A DNA stretch of 64,000 nucleotides. Source: Bathynomus jamesi (lineage: Eukaryota > Arthropoda > Malacostraca > Isopoda > Cirolanidae). The notes under the pieces are model-generated. The model saw only the letters and a list, made by a program, of their open reading frames with translations. It did no database searches and was not told the DNA's origin. The stretch is taken from positions 100,001-164,000 of the forward strand of contig JAJOZX010003210.1 in the NCBI GenBank assembly GCA_023014485.1. The letters run 5' to 3'. Positions 1 through 8,718 of this stretch are shown in pieces. The position numbers and the translations under genes were made by a program. Numbering within the stretch: position 1 is the first letter of the stretch; the number at the start of each line of letters is the position of its first letter.

Positions 1-132
1 AATGTAATATTCACCATATATAGCATAATATTCACCATAATGGTAATCATACATTTACATATACATATTGTTATAGAAAATACATTTACACATACATATT
101 GTTATACAAGTTACATTTACATATACAATGAT

Positions 133-206
133 TGTATATTTTCTTTCTTTTTCATTCATATTGTCCCTGAAGGGACAATATGAATGAAAAAGAAAGAAAA
201 TATACA
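133..206. repeat. Perfect palindrome with 36-bp arms
   Basis: Bases 133-168 and 171-206 are exact reverse complements separated only by GA. It lies about 125 bases upstream of the first splice acceptor of the neighbouring gene. The rest of 1-330 is AT-rich intron-like or intergenic sequence with no recognised gene. The palindrome could be the junction of two inverted mobile-element ends or a foldback; no second copy was seen in the window. Confidence 0.85.
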
Positions 207-330
207 GACTCCATCGACCTATTTCATATCTTACAGACCGCAGCCTTCCCTCACGAGCCGCCACTGTCTGAATGCTTCTTCTATTTCATATGCAAGTTTT
301 ATATCCATGTTTCTGTGTTTCTATTTTCAG

Positions 331-1881
331 GAGTTAACAAGAAGAATAAACACATTGTTGTATACCCTGACATTCCTTCTGCTATGAGACCTGTACCCCA
401 TGGTCCTGGAATTTCAATACCTGACCCACCTCAAACCCTGGACTTCGATGATTCTGATGATGAATCAATGACCAATGCCAATGACCAGTCCCAGTCGTAT
501 ATACCTCAAAATACCGCTTCAAATGAGCCGAGGCCTCTCAACCAGGCCAAACTTAATGATCTTACCAGGGATTTAGGACTTTCCAAATTAGCTGCCGAGA
601 TCTTGGGCTCACGACTTCGAGAGGACAACTTGCTGGCTCCGGGAACAACATTCTCCTGGTATAGGAAACGAGAGGAAGAATTCCGCAAGTTTTTTGCAGT
701 GCACGAAAATACCTCTTCCTTAGTGTACTGCTGCAATGTTGAGGGGCTAATCGAATCCTTGGGCCTGCCATACAGTATAACGCATCAGAATGGAGGCTAT
801 TTATAGACTCGTCTAAACGAAGTTTGAAAGCAGTACTTCTCAACATTGGGAATAGGGTTGCATCAATCCCTGTAGCACATTCCGTACAACTTACTGAGAG
901 CTACGATAACATGAAAATTTTACTGGATGCGACCAACATAACTGGAGGATCTGTGGAGATTTGAAGGTAATACTAATATCATAAGTAAACTATTGCTATT
1001 ATGTTGTTTTTCCAAAAGTTATTTGAGAGCGTATAAGAACACTTAACTTCCCCACAGAAGTGATACAGTCCAATGCATAGATTTTTTTATCTGATAGAAC
1101 AAATTCTCTAAATTCTTTAAATATTTTCATTTTTTTTCAGATTGTGGCATTTGTATTGGGAATGCAAGGGGGATACACGAAATACCCATGTTTCCTCTGC
1201 AAATGGGATAGCCGAGCGGATGAGAAGCACTATGCACAGCGTGAATGGGCATCCAGAGAGAATTTTGAACCTGGGTCGCATAATGTCGTTTCAGTGCCCC
1301 TTGTACCACCAACAAAAATTTTGCTCCCACCACTTCATATTAAGCTGGGCTTGATGAAAAATTTCATCAAATCAATGAATAAGGAGGGTTCAGCATTCCG
1401 ATATCTCGAGAGTAAATTTCCTCATATATCTGATGCTAAACTAAATGCTGGGGTTTTTGATGGTCCTCAAATTCGAACTTTGATCAAGGATACTCAGTTC
1501 GAAAACGCAATGACTCCAACTGAGAAGAATGCCTGGCAGGCATTCAAATCAGTTGTCACTGATTTTCTTGGCAAGCGTAGAAGTCCAGAATACGAGTCCG
1601 TTGTCGAAAACTTGATGGAAGCTTTCAAAGCTCATGGGTCGCGCATGTCCATAAAAATGCACTTTTTGTGGTCCCACTTGGACTATTTTCCTGAAAATTG
1701 CGGGGTTTATAGTGAGGAACAGGGTGAACGATTTCACCAAGATATCAAAATAATGGAAGAGAGGTACCAGGGAAACTGTGATATCAATATGCTGGCGGAC
1801 TATTGCTGGTGTTTGAAGCGAGACGTGCCCGAAGAAAAACACAGACGGAAAGCCAAAAAAACTTCATTCCTTCCTCAATAA
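331..1881 (+). pseudogene. Transposon-like gene family A, copy 1 (two exons, frameshifted)
   Basis: Exon 1 (331-967) follows an acceptor TTTTCAG at 324-330 and ends AAG|GTAATA. Exon 2 (1141-1881) follows a long T-rich tract ending CAG. Exon 1 has a frameshift near 790 (an early stop falls at 804-806), so the copy is probably dead. Exon 2 encodes about 245 aa, including the motif KYPCFLCKWDSR (CxxC), a conserved PPLHIKLGLMK segment and EEQGERFHQ near the C-terminus. The copy at 35096-36771 (minus) shares all of these, so the family is defined inside the window. I recall relatives as widespread uncharacterised proteins in invertebrates. The acidic, CxxC and His motifs hint at an RNase H-like transposase, which is inference. 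The N-terminal zinc-binding part seen in copy 2 is missing here. Confidence 0.65.
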
Positions 1882-2287
1882 ACTTTTTTCCATATTCATT
1901 GTATGAATAAAAGTATTTATTCACACAATGTTTTCATTTTTCACGAGTGTTCTTATAATATTACTCGTATCTACAGTGTTTAAGCTAAAAAAATCAATAA
2001 ATTTGAGGATAAAATTGGACTTATAATAAATAGCCAATAGAGAAAAAACCTGACATGATTGAGGAAAACCAATGTCATTTTCGAATTCAGCATGATCGAA
2101 TTATATAATATGAGTTGAAAAAACCCTCACAGCAGACAAAAAAATTCATATGCATACCAGTGTTATTGTCTGAAAAATCGGTAGGTCACAAAAGAATAAT
2201 GAAATAAAAATAAATATAAATTGAAAAATTACAAATAATACAACTACACACATGTATACCCACATAACCAATATATATACATATACA

Positions 2288-2354
<67 letters not shown>

Positions 2355-2436
2355 CACGCATACAGCAATAAATTGAAAAATAAAATTGTAAGAGAAACAT
2401 ACAGATTTATAAGGAAACAGAGACAAAAACAAATTT

Positions 2437-2818
2437 TTACCACAGATTTAGCAACCTGCCCTTTTTGTTTAAATCCATTCTGAAGGAATTCAGAGCAACG
2501 GGATCGAGTTGAAACAGACCTTTACTCATGTTAAGATTATTTGTAAGTTGAATTATAGCCGACTCAAGAATATTTCTATTAACAATGTTGCTAGAGTGAA
2601 ACAAAACTGAAGCATTATTCCAATCAATACAATGGGATAACTGACAAATGGACAAAAAGGGCACTGGACAACTGTCCCGTTCTAACGGAATATTGATGCT
2701 GTTTTACACGCGTTTGCAAATCCTTTCCCGTCTGACCTATGTAAAAGGAATCACATTCCTTACACCCAATTTTATAGATAATGCCTAAATTATTGGTAGA
2801 GCTATTTTTTACTATGAT
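2437..2818 (-). pseudogene. PLE GIY-YIG endonuclease fragment, minus arm
   Basis: The minus strand encodes a fragment with GIIYKIGCKECDSFYIGQTG, which is the GIY...YIG core with a CxxC insertion, followed by the conserved Arg of LQTRVKQH. The Glu of NILESAIIQL follows after a frameshift near 2640. The family cuts target DNA for Penelope-like retrotransposition. This arm ends in LNLW-stop, matching the other copies at 3157, 4705 and 47584. Confidence 0.8.
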
Positions 2819-2819
2819 G

Positions 2820-3157
2820 TAATTGGGTGTAAGCAATGTGATTCCTTTTACATAGGTCAGACGGGAAAGGATTTGCAAACGCGTGTAAAACAGCATCAAT
2901 ATTCCGTTAGAACGGGACAGTTGTCCAGTGCCCTTTTTGTCCATTTGTCAGAGTTATCCCATTGTATTGATTGGAATAATGCTTCAGTTTTGTTTCACTC
3001 TAGCAACATTGTTAATAGAAATATTCTTGAGTCGGCTATAATTCAACTTACAAATAACCTTAACATGAGTAAAGGTCTGTTTCAACTCGATCCCGTTGCT
3101 CTGAATTCCTTCAGAATGGATTTAAACAAAAAGGGCAGGTTGCTAAATCTGTGGTAA
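2820..3157 (+). pseudogene. PLE GIY-YIG endonuclease fragment, plus arm
   Basis: This is the forward arm of the inverted pair. It starts inside the YIG motif (CDSFYIGQTG in the first bases) and runs in frame to the LNLW C-terminus. The catalytic Arg and Glu of the nuclease are present but the GIY half is truncated. It cannot encode a complete protein and reads as a 5'-truncated retrocopy. Confidence 0.78.
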
Positions 3158-3432
3158 AAATTTGTTTTTGTATCTGTTTCCTTATAAATCTGTATGTTTC
3201 TCTTACAATTTTAATTTTCAATTTATTGCTGTATGCGTGTATATATATATGTAATTATAATTATATATATATTATATATGTATGTACGTATGTATGTATA
3301 TATGTATGTATATGTATATATATTTGGTTATGCGGGTATACATGTGTGTAGTTGTATTATTTGTAATTTTTCCAATTTATATTTATTTTTATTTCTTTAT
3401 TCTTTTGTGACCTACCGATTTTTCAGACAATA

Positions 3433-3463
3433 ATTATAAAAACCTTTGGTAATTTTTCCCTTA

Positions 3464-3512
<49 letters not shown>

Positions 3513-4128
3513 CTTATATATTGCGTTTATATTTCGTATATATACTTTATACACGTTGTATATATTTTTATAGTTCTTTATATATCATCTAGGCATCATT
3601 TTGTTTTCCAATTTATATTTACTTGTACTTTTTATTCGTTTGTGACCATAGTATGCATGATTCAGACAATAACTAAAAAACCTTTGGTAATTTTTTCCCT
3701 TATAAATTTGTGTGCCTCTCTTAAAATTTATTTTCAATTTATTATTTTTTATTTTTTTTTTTGGTTTATTTCTTTATTTCTTTGTGACATATATATCAAT
3801 TTGGCATCATCTATTAAATTGATTGTAAACTTTCCTTTTGAGCTTGAATTTGTAGACTCCACTTACAATTTTTGGTGTTTTATCTGTTGGTTTATTTCTT
3901 TATGGTTATTTAGGCTGTGACGTATATATCACTAAGGCATTATTTTGTAATTTTTTTTCCATTTTATATTTATATTTACTTTTATTTCTTTATTCTTTTG
4001 TGACCTGTTTCATAAACAAGCCATTTGAATTTATGTTGAATTTCGGCCAAAGTGCTAAAAGTGTCATTTTTCCATACAAATGTGTTTGCTCCTCCCACAA
4101 TTTTTTCTATACTTACTATATATACACA

Positions 4129-4163
<35 letters not shown>

Positions 4164-4174
4164 TATTTTTGTAA

Positions 4175-4227
<53 letters not shown>
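3433..4227. other. AT-rich PLE-related sequence with (TA)n tracts
   Basis: No gene is seen. A block TTCAGACAATAA...AACCTTTGGTAA occurs at about 3423-3450 and again near 3660-3690, with repeated GTGACC/GTGACG motifs, which suggests diverged tandem copies of the subfamily A 3' tail. Long (TA)n runs lie at about 3466-3510 and 4132-4228. ORFs over these runs are products of the repeat. Confidence 0.5.
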
Positions 4228-4233
<6 letters not shown>

Positions 4234-4266
4234 AATAAAACCACGAAGGAAAGGAAACACAAAATG

Positions 4267-4306
4267 GTGCTCAAGCGCTTTCGTCTAATGACATCCTCAG
4301 GAACAC
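4267..4306 (-). ncRNA. Hammerhead-ribozyme-like motif (PLE copy 1)
   Basis: On the minus strand: stem I strands GTGTTC and GAGCAC pair over 6 bp (one G-U). The core CTGAGGA is followed by a 3-bp stem II (GTC/GAC, loop ATTA, with one bulged T), then GAAA, and a palindromic AGCGCT as stem III. The expected cleavage is after the base at 4273. Penelope-like elements are known to carry minimal hammerheads. A stem III without a loop implies activity as a dimer, which is inference. The motif is identical in all three copies in the window. Confidence 0.6.
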
Positions 4307-4433
4307 TGAAGTACATAAAAGGGTAACAGCCTATATATAGGTTACAGAAAGAAAAAAAAAAGAAAAAAATAACATACATACATACATACACACACACAAA
4401 CAAATATATACATACATATCTATATATACATAT

Positions 4434-4474
<41 letters not shown>

Positions 4475-4704
4475 ATAAACAGAGAAGTAAAAATAAAAAT
4501 TAAAAATTAAAAATTAAAGGATTATCCGTGAGGCGTACAGATTTGTAAGGAATAATATCGATTTTTAGCACAAGATCAAATGGATTATAAAAATACAAAT
4601 TTATATTGGAATACTGCCCGGGTTTTAACACTCTGCCTATGGTCAGGTTTCGATATATATAAAAATAAAATGCAAATTAAAAGTTAATAAAATAGCAGAC
4701 AAGT

Positions 4705-5083
4705 TTACCAAAGATTTAGTATTCTACCTTTCTTATCTAAATCTGTTTGGAAGGAATTCAAAATAACAGGATCGAGTTGAAAAAGACCTTTGCTTATGTT
4801 GAAGTTATTTGAAAGTTGGATAATGGCAGACTCAAGAATATTTCTATTAACAATGTTGCTAGAATGGAATAAAACTGAAGCATTATTCCAATCAATACAG
4901 TGGGCTAACTCTGACAAATGGACAAAAAGGGCACTGGACAACTGTCCTGTTCTAACGGAATATTGATGCTGTTTTATACGTGTGTGCAAATCCTTTCCCG
5001 TCTGACCTATGTAAAAGGAATCACATTGTTTACAACCAATTTTATAGATAATGCCTGAATTATTGGTAGGGCTATTTTTTACA
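4705..5083 (-). pseudogene. PLE GIY-YIG endonuclease fragment (subfamily B)
   Basis: Minus-strand reading frame with GIIYKIGCKQCDSFYIGQTG, the catalytic Arg (LHTRIKQH) and Glu (NILESAIIQL), ending LNLW-stop. It is nearly identical to the C-terminus of the copy at 46698-47584. The reverse transcriptase part is absent because the arm is 5' truncated. Residues read upstream of about 5083 come from the inverted junction and are not part of the domain. Confidence 0.8.
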
Positions 5084-5123
5084 ATTTGTCCTACGTACAC
5101 TTTTACTCGGGACATGACACCCC

Positions 5124-5400
5124 AGTAGTATAGCCGCAAAAGGGGAGAGTGCAGGAATGTTGCAGGTTATTATGTAATGTTGCAAAGGGGGAGGGGGTTG
5201 TTGCAAGGGGGAAGGGGGTTGTTGCAAAGGGGGGAAGGGGGGTTGTTGCAAAGGGGGTGGGGGAAAACTTGGAGGCGGCGTTATCCCCCAAGAGAAAGAA
5301 GGAGGAGAGAAAGGAGGAGAGGTGTTCACCTGGCAGGAGCCAAGTGCACATTAAGACTTCCAGCCGGGATGGCGTTGTTTTATAGGCTCATAATCAGCCA
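5124..5400 (+). repeat. Left terminal inverted repeat of the Polinton
   Basis: It matches the reverse complement of about 21845-22138 nearly throughout. The shared parts are the terminal AGTAGTATAG, a minisatellite of G-rich units (TTGTTGCAAAGGGGG, about four here and more on the right), an AAGAAGGAGGAGAG block and a conserved TTAAGACTTCCAGCC segment. The arms differ mainly in minisatellite copy number. The right copy is identical or nearly so in the unique parts. Confidence 0.9.
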
Positions 5401-6010
5401 GTTGGCGTAAATGGCTTGAGTTGCCAGATACCGCGATACCATTGTATACATTATTATAGACTCCCAATCAGCCAGTTGGCTGGTTGTCAGATACCTCTTT
5501 TTAGCAATTATTGCATACATTATTATTATATACGCCTAATCAGCCAGTTGGCTGAGTTGCCAGATAGCGCCATGTATCATTGTATACACTATTATAGACT
5601 CCTAATCAGCCAGTTGGCTGGTTGTCAGATACCTCTTTTTAGCAGTATTATTGCATACATTATTATTATATACGCCTAATCAGCCAGTTGGCTGAGTTGC
5701 CAGATAGCGCCATGTATTCCATTGTATACACTATTATAGACTCCTAATCAGCCAGTTGGCTGGTTGTCAGATACCTCTTTTTAGCAGTATTATTGCATAC
5801 ATTATTATTATATAGACTCCTAATCAGCCAGTTGGCTGGTTGTCAGATACCTCTTTTTAGCAGTATTATTGCATACATTATTATTATATACGCCTAATCA
5901 GCCAGTTGGCTGAGTTGCCAGATAGCTCCATGTATTCCGAAGACAGAGTTGCCAGATACCATTGTATACACTATTATAGACTCCTAATCAGCCAGTTGGC
6001 TTAGAAGGCT
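5390..6010. repeat. Subterminal tandem array with palindromic CAGCCAGTTGGCTG
   Basis: About nine units of roughly 65-75 bp each start with CTAATCAGCCAGTTGGCTG. Within each is the 14-bp palindrome CAGCCA-GT-TGGCTG. Two unit types alternate: one followed by GAGTTGCCAGATAGCGCC, the other by GTTGTCAGATACC. Related motifs in inverse orientation occur at about 21800-21850 next to the right TIR, and GGCGCTATCTGGCAACTCAG near 21236. They could be binding sites for an element-encoded protein; that is inference. Confidence 0.85.
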
Positions 6011-6059
6011 TAAATATTGCCAGATACCTGTTGTATACAGAATACCGGTAGTAGAAGGC

Positions 6060-6560
6060 ATAACAATAAACAACATTGCATCATTCTTTTTATTATAAAT
6101 ATATAGAAAATAAATATACATTTGAGGAATATGCGTATAACAGAAATATATACACACAATTATGGATATATATATATATATAAAATAAAATATACATTTC
6201 ATATACATTTGAGGAATATGCGTATAACAGAAATATATACACACAATTATGGATATATATATATATATATAAAATAAAATATACATTTCATATACATTTC
6301 AATATGTACATAACAGAAATATATACACATAATTATATATAAAATAAATATACATTTCATATACATTTCATATACATTTCAATATGTACATAACAGAAAT
6401 ATACACACACACACACAATTATGGTGATATATAAATAAAATATACATTTCATATACACTTCAATATGTACATAACAGTACAGGAGAAATATCAAGCAAAA
6501 TATATATATATATATATATATAAACACAAATCAATAGAAATATGCGTATAATCAAAATAT
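6060..6560. repeat. AT-rich minisatellite
   Basis: Units containing TTTGAGGAATATGCGTATAAC and ACACACAATTATGG recur with a period of about 87 bp (6121 and 6208), then degenerate copies (TTTCAATATGTACATAAC) run to about 6480. Short (TA)n stretches are interspersed. The array separates the left subterminal repeats from the first Polinton gene. Confidence 0.7.
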
Positions 6561-6571
6561 ATATATACAAT

Positions 6572-6919
6572 TCACTTTTTTTTCAAAATACTAAAATCGG
6601 TCTTAATCGAGTTTACAATTACATCATTATTGCTCTGCATTACGCAGTCTATGCGGCTTAATAATATTTCACCGCTTAAAGTATAGGGAAACCTGTATTC
6701 GATATGAATGGCTTTCATATCGTTCAGTACTATTTTTGTCCCCACTTTACAACCGGTTGGCAAGTCATCTTTAAATACGTCTAGAATACAATCAAAAGCA
6801 CGCACAAAGAGTTCATCGTTAGCTACATTATTAAACGCAAGTTTATAAGAATGCTTTTCCAATCGAGGGTTTATTTCTACCGACTCGAGCTTTTCAATCG
6901 TGAACTCTTCACTCAACAT
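6572..6919 (-). CDS. Unrecognised Polinton protein, 115 aa
   Basis: Intact ORF at the downstream end of the left gene block. I do not recognise it. It has a mixed alpha/beta-like composition, no cysteine motif, no obvious membrane segment, and a lysine-rich C-terminus (ILKKK). Its ATG overlaps the stop of the upstream ORF (ATGTTGAGTGA), an arrangement typical of compact viral gene blocks. This argues that both ORFs are real and expressed together, perhaps by reinitiation. Alternatively it could be the frameshifted tail of that upstream gene. Confidence 0.6.
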   Translation of the reverse strand: MLSEEFTIEKLESVEINPRLEKHSYKLAFNNVANDELFVRAFDCILDVFKDDLPTGCKVGTKIVLNDMKAIHIEYRFPYTLSGEILLSRIDCVMQSNNDVIVNSIKTDFSILKKK

Positions 6920-7655
6920 AACGGCAATTGAAATAATCTTCTAAATCGTTACGGCAACTGCGCGTTATATAAAGAAATAGTTCTTCAGGGTGAACGGTGT
7001 AGGTGAGCTCAGCCTTGTACCGATCAATTGCTTTGTACCAAAGTTCATGGTATTTCAAAGAGTCTAAACTTTTTAAATAAACATCCAGCACTAGACCATT
7101 CTCACCAGTCCTACACTCGGTAAACCCATCGAGCAGAGCAGTGTATGCGTATTCAAGAACTGTATCAAAATAAAGCATATCCGTAACACGCGCGTCTAAT
7201 ATAGGTTTCAGTTTACGGAATCCGACGATTTCAAACATTCTGTCGAGGATGAAACGGTTTCGCGTAGGAATAAGAGCGTTATTATCAGAAGCATTCTTCC
7301 ACATAAGCCTTATATCAATGCATGGCCGATCGTTATTTATACACAACGTACATACAACGGCGTATGAGGGCGCGTCACTAATCTGCTCTCTTCTTGTACC
7401 TACGTTAGCAGGTATTTTATAACGATCTTCACACCACTTATCAACTATCACAAAGATTCTATTCATCTCCTCGATACTTAAATAAACCCGTTTGTTTGTC
7501 GGTCTACATTCCGTTTCCAGTACATAGCTAATGGTACCGGAATTACGCCTGAACACGCGCAACGATTTCGTCACGGACACATCGTACGAGGCGTTGAGAA
7601 TGCTGCTCAAAGGAAGTTCCATCGTATTCGAGGAGCGCACGTCTACTCGGTTCAA
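6909..7655 (-). CDS. Unrecognised Polinton protein, 248 aa
   Basis: Intact minus-strand ORF. The second in-frame Met (MELPLSS) is an alternative start. No known motif is visible. There are scattered cysteines, an aromatic-rich C-terminal half (YITRSCRNDLEDYFNCRYVE), and no transmembrane segment. It lies in the left gene block of the Polinton and its stop overlaps the start of the next ORF. A length of about 250 aa and the position near the terminus suggest an accessory or minor virion gene, but the function is unknown. Confidence 0.6.
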   Translation of the reverse strand: MNRVDVRSSNTMELPLSSILNASYDVSVTKSLRVFRRNSGTISYVLETECRPTNKRVYLSIEEMNRIFVIVDKWCEDRYKIPANVGTRREQISDAPSYAVVCTLCINNDRPCIDIRLMWKNASDNNALIPTRNRFILDRMFEIVGFRKLKPILDARVTDMLYFDTVLEYAYTALLDGFTECRTGENGLVLDVYLKSLDSLKYHELWYKAIDRYKAELTYTVHPEELFLYITRSCRNDLEDYFNCRYVE

Positions 7656-7821
7656 GCTCTGAGATAACTATGAGCCGTGTGAGGCACAGGCAGGAACGGT
7701 TCGACGGGCGGCTGACTCGATGATACGTGAATGGGCATGTTCGTACGACTCGAATTGTTGCACATATTTGTTTTTCCGTTTCGTCACTACCAGCCTACGC
7801 ACTTTGGATAAGAACTAGGCG

Positions 7822-8412
7822 CTAATCATCTCCACACTCCGGCGCACTATTTGAGAGGAACATATGCTCATATTTTTCCTTTCTACCCATCAAACGATAC
7901 TCGTCTCTAAAATCTGTTAAAAACTCACGCATGGCACTAGCCACAACCTCACTATGAACCTCATCATGATATACGTTAATATAGTGATAAAAACACCTAA
8001 GATTGTCCATGATCACGAGATTCACATTTTCAGACGTAGGGTATGAGTAATCGACATGGTGTAGCATGACGTAATACCGCTTGTCACACCACCCATCCAC
8101 AAGGCTCATTATCCATACCTGCTGCTTCTCTTCTGCACGCGTTGTTTCTTTTACTTCACGGTGTATGTGAGACTTTATAAAGTTTAGCCCTGCAGCATAC
8201 TTCAGCACATCGTCTGTGCAACGAAAGCCTTCAACAGTCTCACCAGAACATCCGTAGAGTATTTGTACATCTTGGAACTTCGCACAATCCAATGTGGCTT
8301 TAAAAGAGGCATAGGAGGGGGGAATAGGAAGTTTTTCGGTATCCACCACATCCTCACACTTTACTGAATACCATTTCATAAACGTTGTGCAAGCAATATT
8401 AAAGGTAGCCAT
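7822..8412 (-). CDS. Unrecognised Polinton protein, 196 aa
   Basis: The likely start is MATFNIACTTF at 8412. The frame stays open upstream into an (AC)n microsatellite that would code a Cys-Val run, and this part is unlikely to be protein. The body has an acidic, aromatic-rich C-terminus (EYRLMGRKEKYEHMF). There is no recognised domain. The ORF is intact although the adjacent polymerase is broken, and it is transcribed in the same direction as the polymerase. The 7656-7821 gap holds no gene. Confidence 0.55.
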   Translation of the reverse strand: MATFNIACTTFMKWYSVKCEDVVDTEKLPIPPSYASFKATLDCAKFQDVQILYGCSGETVEGFRCTDDVLKYAAGLNFIKSHIHREVKETTRAEEKQQVWIMSLVDGWCDKRYYVMLHHVDYSYPTSENVNLVIMDNLRCFYHYINVYHDEVHSEVVASAMREFLTDFRDEYRLMGRKEKYEHMFLSNSAPECGDD

Positions 8413-8534
8413 TTCAATATACGTCTGATCTGAATACACGTCTGATCTCTCGGGCTTACTGCGGTCGACTGACCACGCAGGGACTCCCAGATAGTAGCAT
8501 GACTCACGCAGTGGGCGGAGCTTAGAACTTTCAC

Positions 8535-8581
<47 letters not shown>

Positions 8582-8718
8582 GGAGAAAGTGAAACGCTAT
8601 TTGATTTATTGAGATATTCATATATTTACAAATACGATTCGAGATATTCAAGTTATATATATATATATATATATTACAAATAGATACGATTATATACAAG
8701 ACGTGTGAGTTAGAAGCA
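8535..8718. repeat. (AC)n microsatellite and AT-rich spacer
   Basis: A pure (AC)n run of about 44 bases at 8535-8579 is followed by an AT-rich spacer with a short (TA)n. It separates the polymerase gene from the next downstream ORF and creates spurious Cys-Val reading frames. Confidence 0.9.

Larger units (their letters stand above)
2167..3432. mobile_element. Penelope-like element (subfamily A), head-to-head inverted pair
   Basis: Bases 2167-2818 and about 2820-3432 are long near-identical inverted repeats, each the 3' end of a Penelope-like element: a GIY-YIG endonuclease C-terminus, 3' UTR, and (TATA/CATA)n. The right arm is truncated at its 5' end inside the GIY-YIG domain, and the left arm extends slightly further. 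Inverted, 5'-truncated partial copies joined to a forward copy are the usual layout of Penelope-like insertions. No reverse transcriptase remains here. Confidence 0.8.
4228..5123 (-). mobile_element. Penelope-like element (subfamily B), interrupted locus
   Basis: Minus-strand 3' end of a second PLE subfamily: hammerhead-like motif, AT repeats, 3' UTR and GIY-YIG domain to about 5082. The sequence then flips, and bases about 5083-5123 match the plus-strand PLE segment at 46853-46893. So this is again an inverted arm joined to a 5'-truncated forward arm. The forward arm is cut off after 40 bases by the Polinton terminus at 5124. The same layout is complete at 46036-48090. Confidence 0.8.

Noticed and set aside
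55..264. 69-aa minus-strand ORF at the window start
   Set aside because: It spans the perfect palindrome and AT repeats, and has no motif.
3982..4475. Tyr/Ile-rich ORFs on both strands
   Set aside because: They are translations of (TA)n microsatellites.
5390..6010. Possible CRISPR array or integron-like repeats
   Set aside because: The whole unit, not just short repeats, is conserved, so it is satellite-like.
8535..8580. Cys-Val N-terminus of the 196-aa Polinton ORF
   Set aside because: It is a translation of an (AC)n run; the Met at 8412 is a better start.
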